Below are positions 51,309-60,622 of a DNA stretch of 64,000 nt, piece after piece. The position numbers and the translations under genes are program-made. Numbering within the stretch: the stretch's first letter is position 1; every line of letters begins with the position of its first letter. Origin of the DNA: Criblamydia sequanensis CRIB-18 (lineage in GTDB: Bacteria > Chlamydiota > Chlamydiia > Chlamydiales > Criblamydiaceae); contig NZ_CCEJ010000001.1 of the NCBI RefSeq assembly GCF_000750955.1, positions 112,197 through 176,196 on the forward strand, in the 5' to 3' direction. Below the pieces are notes generated by a model, which had not been told where the DNA came from, made no database searches, and was given only the letters and a program-made list of their open reading frames with translations.

Positions 51309-52244
51309 CTATCTATAAGCCTTGCATCTGCGTATAACTTCCCCAATCTTAGTGGTATAAGGCGCAAGCCGCTTTTCAACAAATCGAATCCAGTCACTTT
51401 CCGTATAGTCTAGATTTATCATGAAATAAGACCAGCGTAAAGGTGAATTCTGTTGAAGCTTAATGGATTGCTGTAATAAAGGGATTGCAAACCCTTGGTG
51501 TTGAAACTGAGGGTCAATAAAAAAGCCGGAATAGCGGACCCACTCTTTCTCATAAGGAAGAGTATGCGTAATCATCCAGCCGACAATGTCTCCCTTATAC
51601 TTAAGGCCTAAACTGTTAATGTATTGGATGAAGATTTTTTCGTTGGTGGGAGAAATGAAAGGGTGAAAGGAAAATTGCTCTTCCAGTTGGCGAAGCCGAT
51701 TTTCTTCTTTGGGAGTTAAATCTTTCCAGGGAAAGATTTTAAAATCTTCTTGAAGGGTCATCTCTTTTGTAAACCAGGGAGGTTTAAAAGCATAACAGTC
51801 AAAATAGTACTTTATATATTTAACGGAAGGGGAGCCAAACCCTTTTTTTTCTAACAGAAGAGATAGAGGGCTTCTTGGGCTTCCTTTCGTATGCTCATAA
51901 AGACAGCAGACAATCATGCAGTTCTTTTCTTTTAGTATTTTTTCAACTTCATCTAAAAGAGGTTCTGCGTAAAGAGAAAAAGCAACAGGTGATTTGGCAT
52001 TTAGACAACTTAACTCAGAAAGACTTGGACTGCTAGAATATGAAATAAGAGCCAAGGCTTGTAAAGTGCCCTTTTGATCAAAAGCGCCAAGACGTATTAG
52101 CTCAATATTAGGTCCGAAAGACTCATCGCCGATTTCATTGGGATTAAAGTAAATAGGGGAAAGAGACGGGCCTGCTAAAGTTATCCCGTCTCTCCATACA
52201 TCGTCGGAAGAAATTTCTTTTTCCAGAACACGTATCTCTGGCAT
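51309..52244 (-). CDS. GNAT-family acetyltransferase-like protein
   Basis: 311 residues. The C-terminal half has the GNAT core: GDIVGWMITHTLPYEKEW, then SGFFIDPQFQHQGFAIPLLQ (the acetyl-CoA loop Q-x-x-G-x-A/G variant). The N-terminal half is a diverged second domain, perhaps a degenerate GNAT repeat (IELIRLGAFDQKGTLQALAL). Substrate unknown. It starts 39 bp after clpX and may be co-transcribed with it. Confidence 0.65.
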   Translation of the reverse strand: MPEIRVLEKEISSDDVWRDGITLAGPSLSPIYFNPNEIGDESFGPNIELIRLGAFDQKGTLQALALISYSSSPSLSELSCLNAKSPVAFSLYAEPLLDEVEKILKEKNCMIVCCLYEHTKGSPRSPLSLLLEKKGFGSPSVKYIKYYFDCYAFKPPWFTKEMTLQEDFKIFPWKDLTPKEENRLRQLEEQFSFHPFISPTNEKIFIQYINSLGLKYKGDIVGWMITHTLPYEKEWVRYSGFFIDPQFQHQGFAIPLLQQSIKLQQNSPLRWSYFMINLDYTESDWIRFVEKRLAPYTTKIGEVIRRCKAYR

Positions 52245-52283
52245 GCTAAAAAAAATCCCTATATTGGATCCGTTAAGTTAAAA

Positions 52284-53552
52284 TTAAGCGGATGCTTTTT
52301 TCTCAGCTTTTCTAATTATAGGCTGTTTCTTTTGAGTCACAGAATCTTCTTCAATGATGATTTCTTCTATAGACTCATCAGAGGGCACCTCAAACATGAG
52401 ATCCCGCATAAGACTTTCTAGAATCATGCGAAGAGCCCGGGCTCCTGTCCCTGCTTCATGAGCCTTTTTGGCTATGGCTTCAAGAGCTTTTTCTTCAAAA
52501 TGAAGATTTACGCCATCTAATCCAAAAAGCGCTTGATACTGCTTTATAATGGCATTTTTAGGCTGAGTCAGCACTAAAATCAAATCTTCCATACTTAGTT
52601 CGTAGCAATTCGCCAAGCTATTGAATCTGCCGACAAATTCAGGAATCATGCCGAATTGGATTAAATCTTCAGGCTCGACTTTTGAAAGAAGGGCGCTTTT
52701 CTCATGGCTTGTTAAATCGTCTTTTGCATCGGCTTTAAAGCCAATAATACTCTTTCCAAGTCTTTTAGCCACGATTTCATCCAAACCAACGAAAGCGCCG
52801 CCAACGATAAAGAGGATATTTTCAGTATTTACTTTAATATATTCTTGGTTAGGGTGCTTTCTTCCGCCTTTTGGGGGAACGTTTGCAACCGTCCCTTCAA
52901 CTATTTTTAATAGAGCTTGCTGAACGCCTTCACCGGAAACGTCTCTTGTAATAGAGACATTCGATGTGGTTCTATGAATTTTGTCGATTTCATCCACATA
53001 AATAATGCCTTTTTCCGCTTTGGCGACATCATAATCTGCCGCTTGAAGAAGTCTTAAAATGATGTTTTCGACATCTTCACCTACATATCCGGCTTCTGTC
53101 AGGGTTGTGGCATCAGCGATTGCAAAAGGCACTTCAAGAATCCTTGCAAGTGTTTTGGCAATTAGAGTTTTACCAGAACCTGTCGGGCCAAATAGCAAAA
53201 CGTTCGATTTGCTAATTTCCACATTAGCGTCATTATTTAAAAGAGACGAAATTCTTCTATAATGGTTATAAACGGCTACAGAAATGGTTCTTTTAGCCGA
53301 TTCTTGGCCAATGATGTATTCATCAAGCTTTTCTTTAATTTCTCGGGGCTTTAACAACTTAACTTCAAAAGGTTCTGCGGAAGTCGTGGCCTTTACTTGA
53401 TTTTTCTTATCTAGAATGCTGGAACAGAGATGAACACATTTATCGCAAATGTAAACATTAGGTCCTGAGATCAATTTTTCCACAGCATCTTCTGTTCGTC
53501 CACAGAACGAGCAACTGATGATATCTTTTGGGGGTGGCGTATTTTTAGCCAT
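52284..53552 (-). CDS. clpX: ClpX ATPase subunit of the ClpXP protease
   Basis: AAA+ unfoldase feeding substrates to ClpP. The N-terminal zinc finger has CSFC and CDKC pairs. Walker A is GPTGSGKT and Walker B is IIYVDEIDK. The ClpP-binding loop region (LIGF-like, here IIGF) and sensor ARALRMILE are present. About 422 residues. The ATG at 53552 ([10 protein letters not shown]) is preferred over the TTG two codons upstream. The clpP-clpX order is standard, with a 177-bp gap containing a stem. Confidence 0.97.
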   Translation of the reverse strand: MAKNTPPPKDIISCSFCGRTEDAVEKLISGPNVYICDKCVHLCSSILDKKNQVKATTSAEPFEVKLLKPREIKEKLDEYIIGQESAKRTISVAVYNHYRRISSLLNNDANVEISKSNVLLFGPTGSGKTLIAKTLARILEVPFAIADATTLTEAGYVGEDVENIILRLLQAADYDVAKAEKGIIYVDEIDKIHRTTSNVSITRDVSGEGVQQALLKIVEGTVANVPPKGGRKHPNQEYIKVNTENILFIVGGAFVGLDEIVAKRLGKSIIGFKADAKDDLTSHEKSALLSKVEPEDLIQFGMIPEFVGRFNSLANCYELSMEDLILVLTQPKNAIIKQYQALFGLDGVNLHFEEKALEAIAKKAHEAGTGARALRMILESLMRDLMFEVPSDESIEEIIIEEDSVTQKKQPIIRKAEKKASA

Positions 53553-53581
53553 AGTCAAATGCCTTTAAACTGGATGATTAA

Positions 53582-53601
53582 GGCTGAATTTCACTTCAGC
53601 C
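53582..53601 (-). promoter_or_regulatory. Stem upstream of clpX
   Basis: GGCTGAA (53582-53588) and TTCAGCC (53595-53601) form a 7-bp stem about 30 bp before the clpX ATG. No U-run follows, so a leader element is more likely than a terminator. Confidence 0.4.
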
Positions 53602-53735
53602 GAATAAAAGTAATTTCTAATTAAAAGGTTACCACACTTTTTAGTTAATTGCTTTCAAAATAAAGATTCTTAAACAAAAGACATTCTTTATACAAGTAAT
53701 CTAAAAATGAGAAGATTAAGCTTTTTCTTATGATC

Positions 53736-54359
53736 TTATTTGGCAGGTGTTGACTGCGCCACCACTTCGTCAATAAGACCGTAATTTTTCGCTTCTTCAG
53801 GGCTCATAAAGAAATCCCTTTCTGAATCTTGGGCGATTTTTTCGATGGGCTGTCCGGTGCATAAAGCCAAGATTTCGTTCAACCTTTTCTTCATGAAAAG
53901 AATTTCTTTAGCCTGAATGCGTACATCTTCGGCTCTGCCGCCGACGCCGCCTGAGGGTTGGTGAATCATGATCCGGCTGTTCGGGAGAGCGTATCTACGT
54001 CCCTTAGTTCCTGCAGCAAGGAGGAAAGCACCCATAGAAGAGGCTTGGCCAATGCAGTAGGTATTCACGTTGCAAGACATCCATTTCAGGGTGTCGAAAA
54101 TGGCAAGACCGGCCGTGATGTACCCGCCCATGGAATTGATATAGATGTTGACGTCTTTTTTCGGGTCTTCCATTCGGAGGAAAAGAAGCTGCGCTACAAC
54201 GACATTAGCTACATGATCCGTAATATCTGTACCGATAAATACAATACGGTCTTTTAATAACCTTGAAAAGATATCCATAGAGCGTTCGCCCCGGCCTGTA
54301 TCTTCTATAACGTAGGGAGTTAAAGAAGCGAGCGTTCTTCGTTTATCGTCTTGGTACAT
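53736..54359 (-). CDS. clpP: ATP-dependent Clp protease proteolytic subunit
   Basis: Serine peptidase forming the ClpXP chamber. Catalytic Ser108 in [14 protein letters not shown] and His133 in MIHQPSGG are visible, and the strand [20 protein letters not shown] is typical. 207 residues. Chlamydiae have two ClpP proteins; this copy next to clpX and tig corresponds to CT706 (ClpP2). A strong terminator lies between tig and this gene, so clpP probably has its own promoter. A minus-strand TTGCTT-N18-TATAAA and a TATAAT at 54430-54435 are candidates. Confidence 0.95.
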   Translation of the reverse strand: MYQDDKRRTLASLTPYVIEDTGRGERSMDIFSRLLKDRIVFIGTDITDHVANVVVAQLLFLRMEDPKKDVNIYINSMGGYITAGLAIFDTLKWMSCNVNTYCIGQASSMGAFLLAAGTKGRRYALPNSRIMIHQPSGGVGGRAEDVRIQAKEILFMKKRLNEILALCTGQPIEKIAQDSERDFFMSPEEAKNYGLIDEVVAQSTPAK

Positions 54360-54468
54360 GTCTAATCCTTCTATTGATCCTTCGAAATCACTATCCTTAT
54401 TAAGCCAAAGGAAGTGTTTTTTTCAATTCATTATATTTATATAAGGCTTTAGCAAAATCAAGCAATTT

Positions 54469-54499
54469 AAAAAAGGAAGTAAGCCTTACTTCCTTTTTT
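54469..54499. terminator. Bidirectional intrinsic terminator between tig and clpP
   Basis: GGAAGTAAG (54475-54483) and CTTACTTCC (54485-54493) form a near-perfect stem flanked by six As and six Ts. It should end the tig transcript on the minus strand. Confidence 0.85.
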
Positions 54500-54546
54500 G
54501 ATTCTTAAAGACAGGCAAGATTTTAAGTATCTTAAGAACCTAAAAA

Positions 54547-55866
54547 CTAGTCCCCTGATTTTTTTTGTGCTAAAAGTAAATCAGCTACCTTATCGCTAAT
54601 CAAGTGATTATAAACGGTGATTAGCACATCATTTGGAGTCTCATCTTGTCTTGCAGACTCAGCTCTTCCGGTTTCAGGATTGAGATAGCGTCTTTTGACA
54701 AGTTCGGAGATCACTTCTTGACGGTCTACTTCAATGTTGTGCTTGCTTGCAAATTTTTGAGCAATAAAATGCCAGCGGCAGCTTTCTTCTACTTCATTTT
54801 TTAGTTCTTCTTCATAAGCGCTCATCTCTTCGGCAAGGCTTTTTTCACCCCTTGCATGGCTGGTTAATTGCTCAGCTTTTCTTGTTAGCGCCTTGTTTGT
54901 CTCTGCAGCAATAATCGAATTTGGTATTTCGAAAGTGTAGGTTCTTGCAATAGCGCGCTCAAGATTATGCCGGGTCTTTTCACGAGCTACTTCCTCATGA
55001 GTTCTTTTTAAGTCGCTTGCAATGCGATCATGCAATTCGGCTGCCGTCTGAAGACCAACTTTTTTAGCTAGCTCATCATCAAGGGGGGGGAGGGAGCTGA
55101 CATTGATGCCTTTTACAGTGACAAGGCAGCGAACAGGGTGGAAGTTCGGGTTATGAGCGCCTTCTTCCTCACGGCTTGTCTCTTCTTTTTTTTCATCGAT
55201 ATTCATGCCGAGAAGGAGCTCGTGAAGCCAGGTTCCAAGCTTTCCTTTGGCCACTTCAATGCGGGTATTTTGGCAGATAAATTTCCCCGGAACATCGAGA
55301 TCTTCAATGTCAACATCAACAAAATCCCCTTCCTGAACAGGACGATTAGCCACTGCCGTCCAGTCCGCGTATTGATAGCGGATATCTTCTATAATTTGAT
55401 TGATTTTGGTCTCAGTGACAGCTTCCGGCTCAATTTGATCCCATTTTACTTTAGAAATATCAATTTCCGGGATATCGGGCATCGCTTCAAATTCGACAAT
55501 GACTTCAGCGCCTTCCCTGCTCAAAAATGGAATTTTAGCTCCCTGGACGCTATCTTTTCTAAAGGGATGAACTTCAGTTAAGCGCATGGCATGGACAAAA
55601 GCTTCTTGTAAAACTTCATTTCTCCATTCTTTTTCAACATCTTTAGAAAAATGTTGGATAACCAAATTTTCAGGAACTTTACCTTTTCGAAACCCGGGAA
55701 GCGAGATGCCTTTATTTACAGCTTTTACCGCCTTTTGGAGAAGGGATTTTACAGCTTGCCCCCCTACCTCGATTTTAAAGCTGACACGGCAACCGCTATC
55801 TCTAGTTAAAAGAACTTTATAGTCGCTATTTTGAAATTCTTGTTGGGAGGGATGATTCTGAGACAA
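54547..55866 (-). CDS. tig: Trigger factor, ribosome-associated chaperone
   Basis: Peptidyl-prolyl isomerase/chaperone at the ribosome exit tunnel. The ribosome-binding loop appears as SLPGFRKGKVPENLVIQHF (GFRxGK signature). A diverged FKBP-like domain follows (PVQEGDFVDVDIEDLDVPGK), then the helical C-terminal arms. 439 residues. The start is TTG at 55866, eight bases after GGAG; no ATG lies before the conserved region. The order tig-clpP-clpX matches CT707-CT705. Confidence 0.94.
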   Translation of the reverse strand: MSQNHPSQQEFQNSDYKVLLTRDSGCRVSFKIEVGGQAVKSLLQKAVKAVNKGISLPGFRKGKVPENLVIQHFSKDVEKEWRNEVLQEAFVHAMRLTEVHPFRKDSVQGAKIPFLSREGAEVIVEFEAMPDIPEIDISKVKWDQIEPEAVTETKINQIIEDIRYQYADWTAVANRPVQEGDFVDVDIEDLDVPGKFICQNTRIEVAKGKLGTWLHELLLGMNIDEKKEETSREEEGAHNPNFHPVRCLVTVKGINVSSLPPLDDELAKKVGLQTAAELHDRIASDLKRTHEEVAREKTRHNLERAIARTYTFEIPNSIIAAETNKALTRKAEQLTSHARGEKSLAEEMSAYEEELKNEVEESCRWHFIAQKFASKHNIEVDRQEVISELVKRRYLNPETGRAESARQDETPNDVLITVYNHLISDKVADLLLAQKKSGD

Positions 55867-56071
55867 AGGATGATCTCCAATTACAAATTTATTTAGTTTT
55901 CAGTTGCCCTTTGAAGATTTAAGTTTTGAAACTTAAGCAAAAAAGGTTTCAAGAAAAGCCATTATGATCTATTGAGACAAAAAAATCCAGAAAATCGTGG
56001 AAGGAATCGAGAGGAAGTTTTTTTAAGAAGAATTGAATTAAAATTTGATTGTTTTTGAAAGAATTTAGATA

Positions 56072-56143
56072 AGCGGGTGATGAGGCTCGAACTCACGACC
56101 CTCACGTTGGCAACGTGATGCTCTACCACTGAGCTACACCCGC
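56072..56143 (-). tRNA. tRNA-Gly(GCC), copy 1
   Basis: Full cloverleaf on the minus strand: acceptor GCGGGTG/CACCCGC, D-arm GCTC/GAGC, anticodon loop TTGCCAA, T-arm with GTTCGAG, discriminator U. CCA is not encoded. The 71-nt core is identical to the copy at 56239-56309. Confidence 0.96.
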
Positions 56144-56237
56144 AATTAGTAAGGCTTGATGTTTTTGACTTTTTTGGACATGAAAAAAAAATTAGCTTTA
56201 GGCAGCTCATTTTAAAAGTAGTCTAAAAAAACCTATT

Positions 56238-56309
56238 AGCGGGTGATGAGGCTCGAACTCACGACCCTCACGTTGGCAACGTGATGCTCTACCACTGAGC
56301 TACACCCGC
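56238..56309 (-). tRNA. tRNA-Gly(GCC), copy 2
   Basis: Same sequence as the copy 94 bp downstream, anticodon GCC, no encoded CCA. It is the promoter-proximal copy. The spacer between the copies is not duplicated. Confidence 0.96.
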
Positions 56310-56324
56310 TTAACTTGAGCCGTA

Positions 56325-56354
56325 AGTATAGATAGAGGTTGTTTTTTTATGCAA
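56325..56354 (-). promoter_or_regulatory. Promoter of the twin tRNA-Gly genes
   Basis: Minus strand TTGCAT (56349-56354) and TATACT (56325-56330) with an 18-bp spacer, 15 bp before the tRNA 5' end. Position and sequence both fit a tRNA promoter. Confidence 0.65.
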
Positions 56355-56366
56355 CAAAAATGGAAG

Positions 56367-56594
56367 TCAATCTTCTTTTTTAACTTCAGGCACGGGATCA
56401 TAGCCGCCTTTTGACCAAGGCCCGCAAACAAGAAGTCTTTTCATGGTAAGATAGAAGCCTTTAAAAAATCCATGGTTTGAAATGGCTTCATGGGCATAGT
56501 GAGAACAGCTTGGATAGAATCTGCAGACGTTTCCAAGGAAGGGGCTTATAGCCAGTTGATAGATTTTAATTAAAGCGAGAGAAAGAGATTTCAT
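56367..56594 (-). CDS. yidD: Membrane protein insertion efficiency factor YidD
   Basis: 75 residues with the canonical core: IKIYQLAISPFLGNVCRFYP, SCSHYAHEAISNHG, and the end GGYDPVPEV. YidD assists YidC/Sec-dependent insertion at the cytoplasmic membrane face. The ATG overlaps the stop of the upstream DUF155 gene by 4 bp, implying translational coupling. Compare the exported, Cys-less relative at 25856. Confidence 0.93.
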   Translation of the reverse strand: MKSLSLALIKIYQLAISPFLGNVCRFYPSCSHYAHEAISNHGFFKGFYLTMKRLLVCGPWSKGGYDPVPEVKKED

Positions 56595-57385
56595 ATAAGT
56601 TTTAAAATGTCATGAAAAAAAACAAGGGCTACTTCAAGAATAATTAATATAATAATGGCAAGCTCAAGCCGGCTTGAATGTTGATGATTTAATTCATTGC
56701 CAAGCATTTCGAATAGATCGTGCATCACATCAAGTTGATGGTTAAGAGCCTTAGCTCTTGGCTGTAAATCAAGCTCTACGGCTGTCATCTGATAGATGGA
56801 CTCATATTGCGGGTACTCCCAAAAAAATTCAGGCGTATCTAAAACATTGACGTGTAGATTGATAGAGCTTCTTTCCAGAAAAAGAATCCCCATGCACCGG
56901 CGAATCTCTTTTCTAGAGAGGGGAATACGGCCGTGTTTCGCGAGCGCTTCAGGCAAATATTTGGTTTTTTCAAAATTGCTTTGGATCATGATTTCAAAAG
57001 TTCCAAGCTTCACAGACTGAGCAAGGCCGTGAGAAAAAGCAAGTTTTGTCAATAAGTTATCATCGGCAAGAGAAATAAGGTCATTTTTAAATGAGGATTT
57101 ACCGTTAATTGAAAAATGAATTTTATCCTTTTCAAAAGGATCTAAAGAAGTTTCCTCAAATGGGCGAATTTCTTCTCTTATTTTTTTAACTTCATCAAAG
57201 TTTAAGCCCCAGGAAACAAAAGCTCCATAGGGAAAGAAGAAAACATCCCCTCTTTCTCCTTGGGAACCGATCCAATTTACATAAATGACTTCCCTATGCC
57301 TCGCGGCATTTCTAGTTTGTCTAAAAAAGTCGTCTAACGCTTTAGTTAAATAAGAGGCGGCTGTGCAAACTGAGTAGCATTCCAT
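56591..57385 (-). CDS. RMND1/DUF155-family membrane protein
   Basis: 264 residues. It has the DUF155 blocks DVFFFPYGAFVSWGL, FSHGLAQSVKLGTFE and FLERSSINLHVNVLDTPEFF, then a C-terminal membrane anchor (LELAIIILIILEVALVFFHD). The family is known from eukaryotic mitochondria (RMND1) and some bacteria. A ribosome-linked role is established only for the mitochondrial protein. Coupled to yidD by a 4-bp overlap. Confidence 0.85.
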   Translation of the reverse strand: MECYSVCTAASYLTKALDDFFRQTRNAARHREVIYVNWIGSQGERGDVFFFPYGAFVSWGLNFDEVKKIREEIRPFEETSLDPFEKDKIHFSINGKSSFKNDLISLADDNLLTKLAFSHGLAQSVKLGTFEIMIQSNFEKTKYLPEALAKHGRIPLSRKEIRRCMGILFLERSSINLHVNVLDTPEFFWEYPQYESIYQMTAVELDLQPRAKALNHQLDVMHDLFEMLGNELNHQHSSRLELAIIILIILEVALVFFHDILKLI

Positions 57386-57469
57386 AGATTAATTTCATGG
57401 TTACTTTTATTTTTGAAAATGGACTAGGAGGAAATTTAGTGCAAGAGTCTAGAGGAAGGAATTAAAATT

Positions 57470-57551
57470 TGCGAAAGGGGGGACTTGAACCCCCATGAGG
57501 AAACCTCGCTACCACCTCAAGGTAGTGCGTCTGCCATTTCGCCACTTTCGC
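57470..57551 (-). tRNA. tRNA-Leu(GAG)
   Basis: Minus strand: acceptor GCGAAAG/CTTTCGC, anticodon stem CTACC/GGTAG with loop TTGAGGT (anticodon GAG), a long variable arm (CGAGGTTTCCTC) as in type II tRNAs, T-arm GGGGGTTCAAGTCCCCC, discriminator A. CCA is not encoded. An upstream palindrome TTCTTGC-TG-GCAAGAA lies at 57584-57599. Confidence 0.95.
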
Positions 57552-57691
57552 TTTAAAACGCCTATTAACTTAGCATAAGAGAGTTCTTGCTGGCAAGAAA
57601 AAATCTATTTTTTTTCTAAAAACCTTTTTTTAGAAAATTTATTTTATTTTTTATGTATGATTCATAGTGTTCCTACCTTAAAGGACTCTTT

Positions 57692-58843
57692 ATGACTGCA
57701 CCATTTTCCCATCAACTCTTTCAAGCTTTATTTGAGAAGGCCAAAATTGGATCGAGAGAAACCTCTTGGGCGGGGTTTTGCGAAAGGGAGCAAGAGGTTT
57801 ATAATTCTTTTTTTGAATCTTTGGAGAGTTCAACTGATCCGAAAAGTGAAAAAGACTCGATTCTTCATTTTTTAAAGGGTCTTGAGGAGCCTCTCTCTCT
57901 AATAAATTTAAAAACAGGCCCGATTGAACCTTTTAGCGGCAATCGCCTTTATGAAGTTATTTCCGGGGAAAATAGATACGTCTTAAAAGTTTATCAAACG
58001 AATCTAATAGAAGCTTTTGAAGAAGCGATAGCCTCGGATGTATTTCACAGACTTAAGCTAAAATCCCTCTCTACCCCGCCTATTATTAAGGCAGCAAAAA
58101 TCAGTCTTGCCCATTCTAAAAGAATTTTTTTTCTTATGCCGAAAGTAGATACCCATACCTTCGACATGTTGATGAAGAGTTATCTTGAAAAAAACAAACT
58201 TAAAAAAGAGATGGAAGAAAGTTTTTTATCTTTCGGAAAAAGCCTGAATGAATGGCACTATTGCAAAGGGGATTTAGGGGAAAAAAAACTTAAGGCGCTA
58301 TTTAAGCAACCCCTTTTAGAGCTATATAAGAGGGCCGAATTTCTTCTTAGAAACCAACAAGAACCCTTGATAGAAGTAGATGGATTAAAAAAATATTTTA
58401 ATGAAAAGCTAAGCCTTTTTTTTAATACGAAATTTCCGGTTGGCTTCATGCATGGCGACCTGCATTTTGGCAATATGGGCCTTGACTTGAACTACAACAG
58501 TTTCATTTTTGATCTATCCAGTTCATTTCTATCGTTTCAAAAGAAAAATGTTCCTCATGGAATCCCTTATTTTGATGTGCATAATGTTCTCTCAAATATT
58601 TTAAGTTGGAAACTTTTTGGATTAACTCAAGAAGATGCCGATGATTTTTCTAAATCCTTTTTAGAAGGGAACTCAGGAGGAAAAATCCTTGATTTTGGGC
58701 TGTCGGATTTCTTCACTTTAATTGAAACCCTAAAAGCGATCCCTCGTTTTTTAGATGAAGAAGAAAGAGTTTTATCAGAAACAAAGGAAATCGGCAAAAA
58801 AATTGTGTTAGATAGACTCAAAGAGCTTAATTCCCGTATTTAA
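57692..58843 (+). CDS. Aminoglycoside-phosphotransferase-like kinase
   Basis: 383-residue cytoplasmic protein with an APH/choline-kinase fold: ATP-site lysine in YVLKVY (Lys99), catalytic loop HGDLHFGN (254-261) and metal-binding Asp274 in FIFDLS. All key residues are present, so it is probably active. Substrate unknown; small molecules such as sugars, choline or homoserine are usual for the superfamily. It converges with recO, and the two stop codons overlap in TTAA. Confidence 0.75.
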   Translation: MTAPFSHQLFQALFEKAKIGSRETSWAGFCEREQEVYNSFFESLESSTDPKSEKDSILHFLKGLEEPLSLINLKTGPIEPFSGNRLYEVISGENRYVLKVYQTNLIEAFEEAIASDVFHRLKLKSLSTPPIIKAAKISLAHSKRIFFLMPKVDTHTFDMLMKSYLEKNKLKKEMEESFLSFGKSLNEWHYCKGDLGEKKLKALFKQPLLELYKRAEFLLRNQQEPLIEVDGLKKYFNEKLSLFFNTKFPVGFMHGDLHFGNMGLDLNYNSFIFDLSSSFLSFQKKNVPHGIPYFDVHNVLSNILSWKLFGLTQEDADDFSKSFLEGNSGGKILDFGLSDFFTLIETLKAIPRFLDEEERVLSETKEIGKKIVLDRLKELNSRI

Positions 58844-59532
58844 CAAGAAATTCTTTCTTGGAAGAATGAGTTCGTCATTTTTTTGAAATGCAAAGGAAGG
58901 TGGAGAGTGTCAATTTCTTTAAAATTTTTGCAGTGGGCGAGTTTTAAAAGCAGCTCTCTGTCTTCTTCGTTTAAAGAAAAGCATTGCGTTTCTTCCTTGC
59001 AATGGGAGCAGAGAAGCATTCCCTCTTGTAAATAACTTTTGTTTAAAGCGGTCTCGCAAAGAGTGCAAGTAGGCGCTATTTTAAATAAACCCTCTAAAAG
59101 GAGTGTTTTCAGCCTAAAACTTGCTGAAAGAATCCAAGGGTCTTTCATGGAAGTTAGTCTTTCAAGGTAACAAATCGCCAAGTCAAAAAGAAGGGGGGCG
59201 GGCTTTTCAGGCATTTGTGAAGAGAGTACCACACCTGCTATATCAAAAGCTGTCATTAAAGCTTCATAGTTGGAGCGCATTTCAAGAAATAAGTTTATGA
59301 TCGAGGTTTCTCTTCCCTTAAAAAAATCCCCCTGGCCTTCCTGGTATAGAATCTCAACATGACTTAAAGGGTCTTGAAAAAAAGGGGCTGATCTTTTTTT
59401 TAGGGCATTCTGAACAAAAAAGGGTAAAACACCCCTATCTTTTGTAAAAACATTTAAAATAGCATGCCCTTCTCCATAGGGAGTCGTTGACAGAATAAGA
59501 GCTTCGCTTCGAAATAAGGGCTTTTGAGACAT
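58840..59532 (-). CDS. recO: DNA repair protein RecO
   Basis: RecFOR mediator that loads RecA on gapped DNA. The N-terminal OB-fold reads SEALILSTTPYGEGHAILNV, followed by FTKDRGVLPFFVQNALKKRS. The C-terminal zinc site is CTLC then CSHC. The frame is open to 59664, but the extension runs through the tRNA-Arg promoter and its sequence is not family-like. The ATG at 59532 (MSQKPLFRSEALIL) gives about 230 residues, normal for RecO. Confidence 0.9.
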   Translation of the reverse strand: MSQKPLFRSEALILSTTPYGEGHAILNVFTKDRGVLPFFVQNALKKRSAPFFQDPLSHVEILYQEGQGDFFKGRETSIINLFLEMRSNYEALMTAFDIAGVVLSSQMPEKPAPLLFDLAICYLERLTSMKDPWILSASFRLKTLLLEGLFKIAPTCTLCETALNKSYLQEGMLLCSHCKEETQCFSLNEEDRELLLKLAHCKNFKEIDTLHLPLHFKKMTNSFFQERISC

Positions 59533-59616
59533 AATTTCTAATTTTTTAACCTTAGTATGGGAAGAGCAAGAGAAAAAGAAAAGCCCTAATTCCTTAAATT
59601 TTAAAGAGATTTTCTT

Positions 59617-59644
59617 TTGCAAAAAACAAGAATCAGAGTATGAT
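59617..59644 (+). promoter_or_regulatory. Promoter of tRNA-Arg
   Basis: TTGCAA (59617-59622) and TATGAT (59639-59644) with a 16-bp spacer; the tRNA begins 17 bp downstream. Confidence 0.6.
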
Positions 59645-59660
59645 TCATTCATCTTTTTTT

Positions 59661-59733
59661 GCACCGATAGCTCAATGGATAGAGTATCCGGCTTCGAACC
59701 GGGTGGTTAGAGGTTCGAGTCCTCTTCGGTGCA
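59661..59733 (+). tRNA. tRNA-Arg(TCG)
   Basis: Acceptor GCACCGA/TCGGTGC, D-arm GCTC/GAGT, anticodon stem TCCGG/CCGGG with loop CTTCGAA (anticodon TCG), T-arm AGAGGTTCGAGTCCTCT, discriminator A. 73 nt, no encoded CCA. An intrinsic terminator follows directly. Confidence 0.96.
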
Positions 59734-59740
59734 AACCCAA

Positions 59741-59768
59741 GGCGCTTCCTGATGGAAAGCGCCTTTCT
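59741..59768 (+). terminator. Terminator of tRNA-Arg
   Basis: GGCGCTTCC and GGAAAGCGCC pair around a TGAT loop with one bulge, followed by TTTCTCATTT. It lies 7 bp after the tRNA 3' end. Confidence 0.75.
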
Positions 59769-59811
59769 CATTTAAGGGCTGACACGCTTCTTATTTTTTA
59801 AATTCATCTCA

Positions 59812-59863
59812 CCAAATTTGGATCATTTTTGCCGCCTAACGGAAAATGGATGCAAAAATTTGG
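59812..59863. repeat. 52-bp imperfect inverted repeat
   Basis: CCAAATTT (59812-59819) and AAATTTGG (59856-59863) enclose further pairing ATC/GAT, ATTTT/AAAAT and CCG/CGG around a CCTAA loop. It lies between the tRNA-Arg terminator and the CYTH gene. Possible structured RNA, leader stem or element remnant; no evidence distinguishes them. Confidence 0.4.
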
Positions 59864-59947
59864 AACTACTGGAGAAATTTCAGGCTTCCGATTACCTTAG
59901 GATGGTATCCAAGCTCAAATGAAATGAAATAATGGGGACACGACTTT

Positions 59948-60547
59948 ATGAAATTAAATGAATTAGAGATAAAACTTCAAATCTGTTCGGAAGAACATTT
60001 TCAAGAAGTATTTAATTCTTGCATAAGATTATTTGGGACGGCTCAATCCCATATGCACCAGCTTGATGAATATTATGATACACCTGACGGACAGCTTAAA
60101 AAACAAGATCTAGTCATTAGGATACGCTCTAATGGTGAAAAGAAAACGATTGCTCTTAAAAGTCCAAGAGTAGAGTTACCAAGCGGCATGACAAATAGAA
60201 TTGAGCTTGAATTTTTATCTGCCGACGGAGAAAAAGTTCATGAACAGCTTGCAAGTCAAGGATTAAACCCCAATGAAGCCGCAGAAAAAGAACGTTGGAC
60301 ATTCGTTTATAACGATTGCGAGATTGTTTTAGATAAGTTGCCGTTTATTGGGTCATTTATTGAAATTGAAGGCCCCTCAGAAATTGCCATCAACCAAATT
60401 GTTTTTTTATTGAATTTAACATCTTGTTCACCTGTTCGGCAAAACTATGGCGAGCTTATGGTGGCAAAATTTCGGCAATTACAATTGCCTCTATCCAATA
60501 TAAGAGCCACATTTGCACATGAAATAGAATACCTGGCTTTTAAATAG
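59948..60547 (+). CDS. CYTH-domain protein, class IV adenylate cyclase/triphosphatase-like
   Basis: 199 residues. The CYTH signature E-x-E-x-K is at Glu5, Glu7 and Lys9. It is followed by LDEYYDTPDGQLKKQDLVIR, family tunnel-forming strands (KKTIALKSP; NRIELEF) and FIEIEGPSE. CYTH enzymes act on triphosphates (cAMP synthesis, thiamine triphosphate or inorganic triphosphate hydrolysis). The specific reaction cannot be told. Confidence 0.82.
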   Translation: MKLNELEIKLQICSEEHFQEVFNSCIRLFGTAQSHMHQLDEYYDTPDGQLKKQDLVIRIRSNGEKKTIALKSPRVELPSGMTNRIELEFLSADGEKVHEQLASQGLNPNEAAEKERWTFVYNDCEIVLDKLPFIGSFIEIEGPSEIAINQIVFLLNLTSCSPVRQNYGELMVAKFRQLQLPLSNIRATFAHEIEYLAFK

Positions 60548-60622
60548 ATAGAGGAGAAATGTAATCGCTCGGAAAGTGAGGGATAATTTTCCTGAACTTA
60601 AATTTCAATTAACGTAAAATCC

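Noticed and set aside
59533-59664. 44-residue N-terminal extension of RecO
   Set aside because: It runs through the tRNA-Arg promoter and is not RecO-like; the ATG at 59532 begins the conserved OB-fold.
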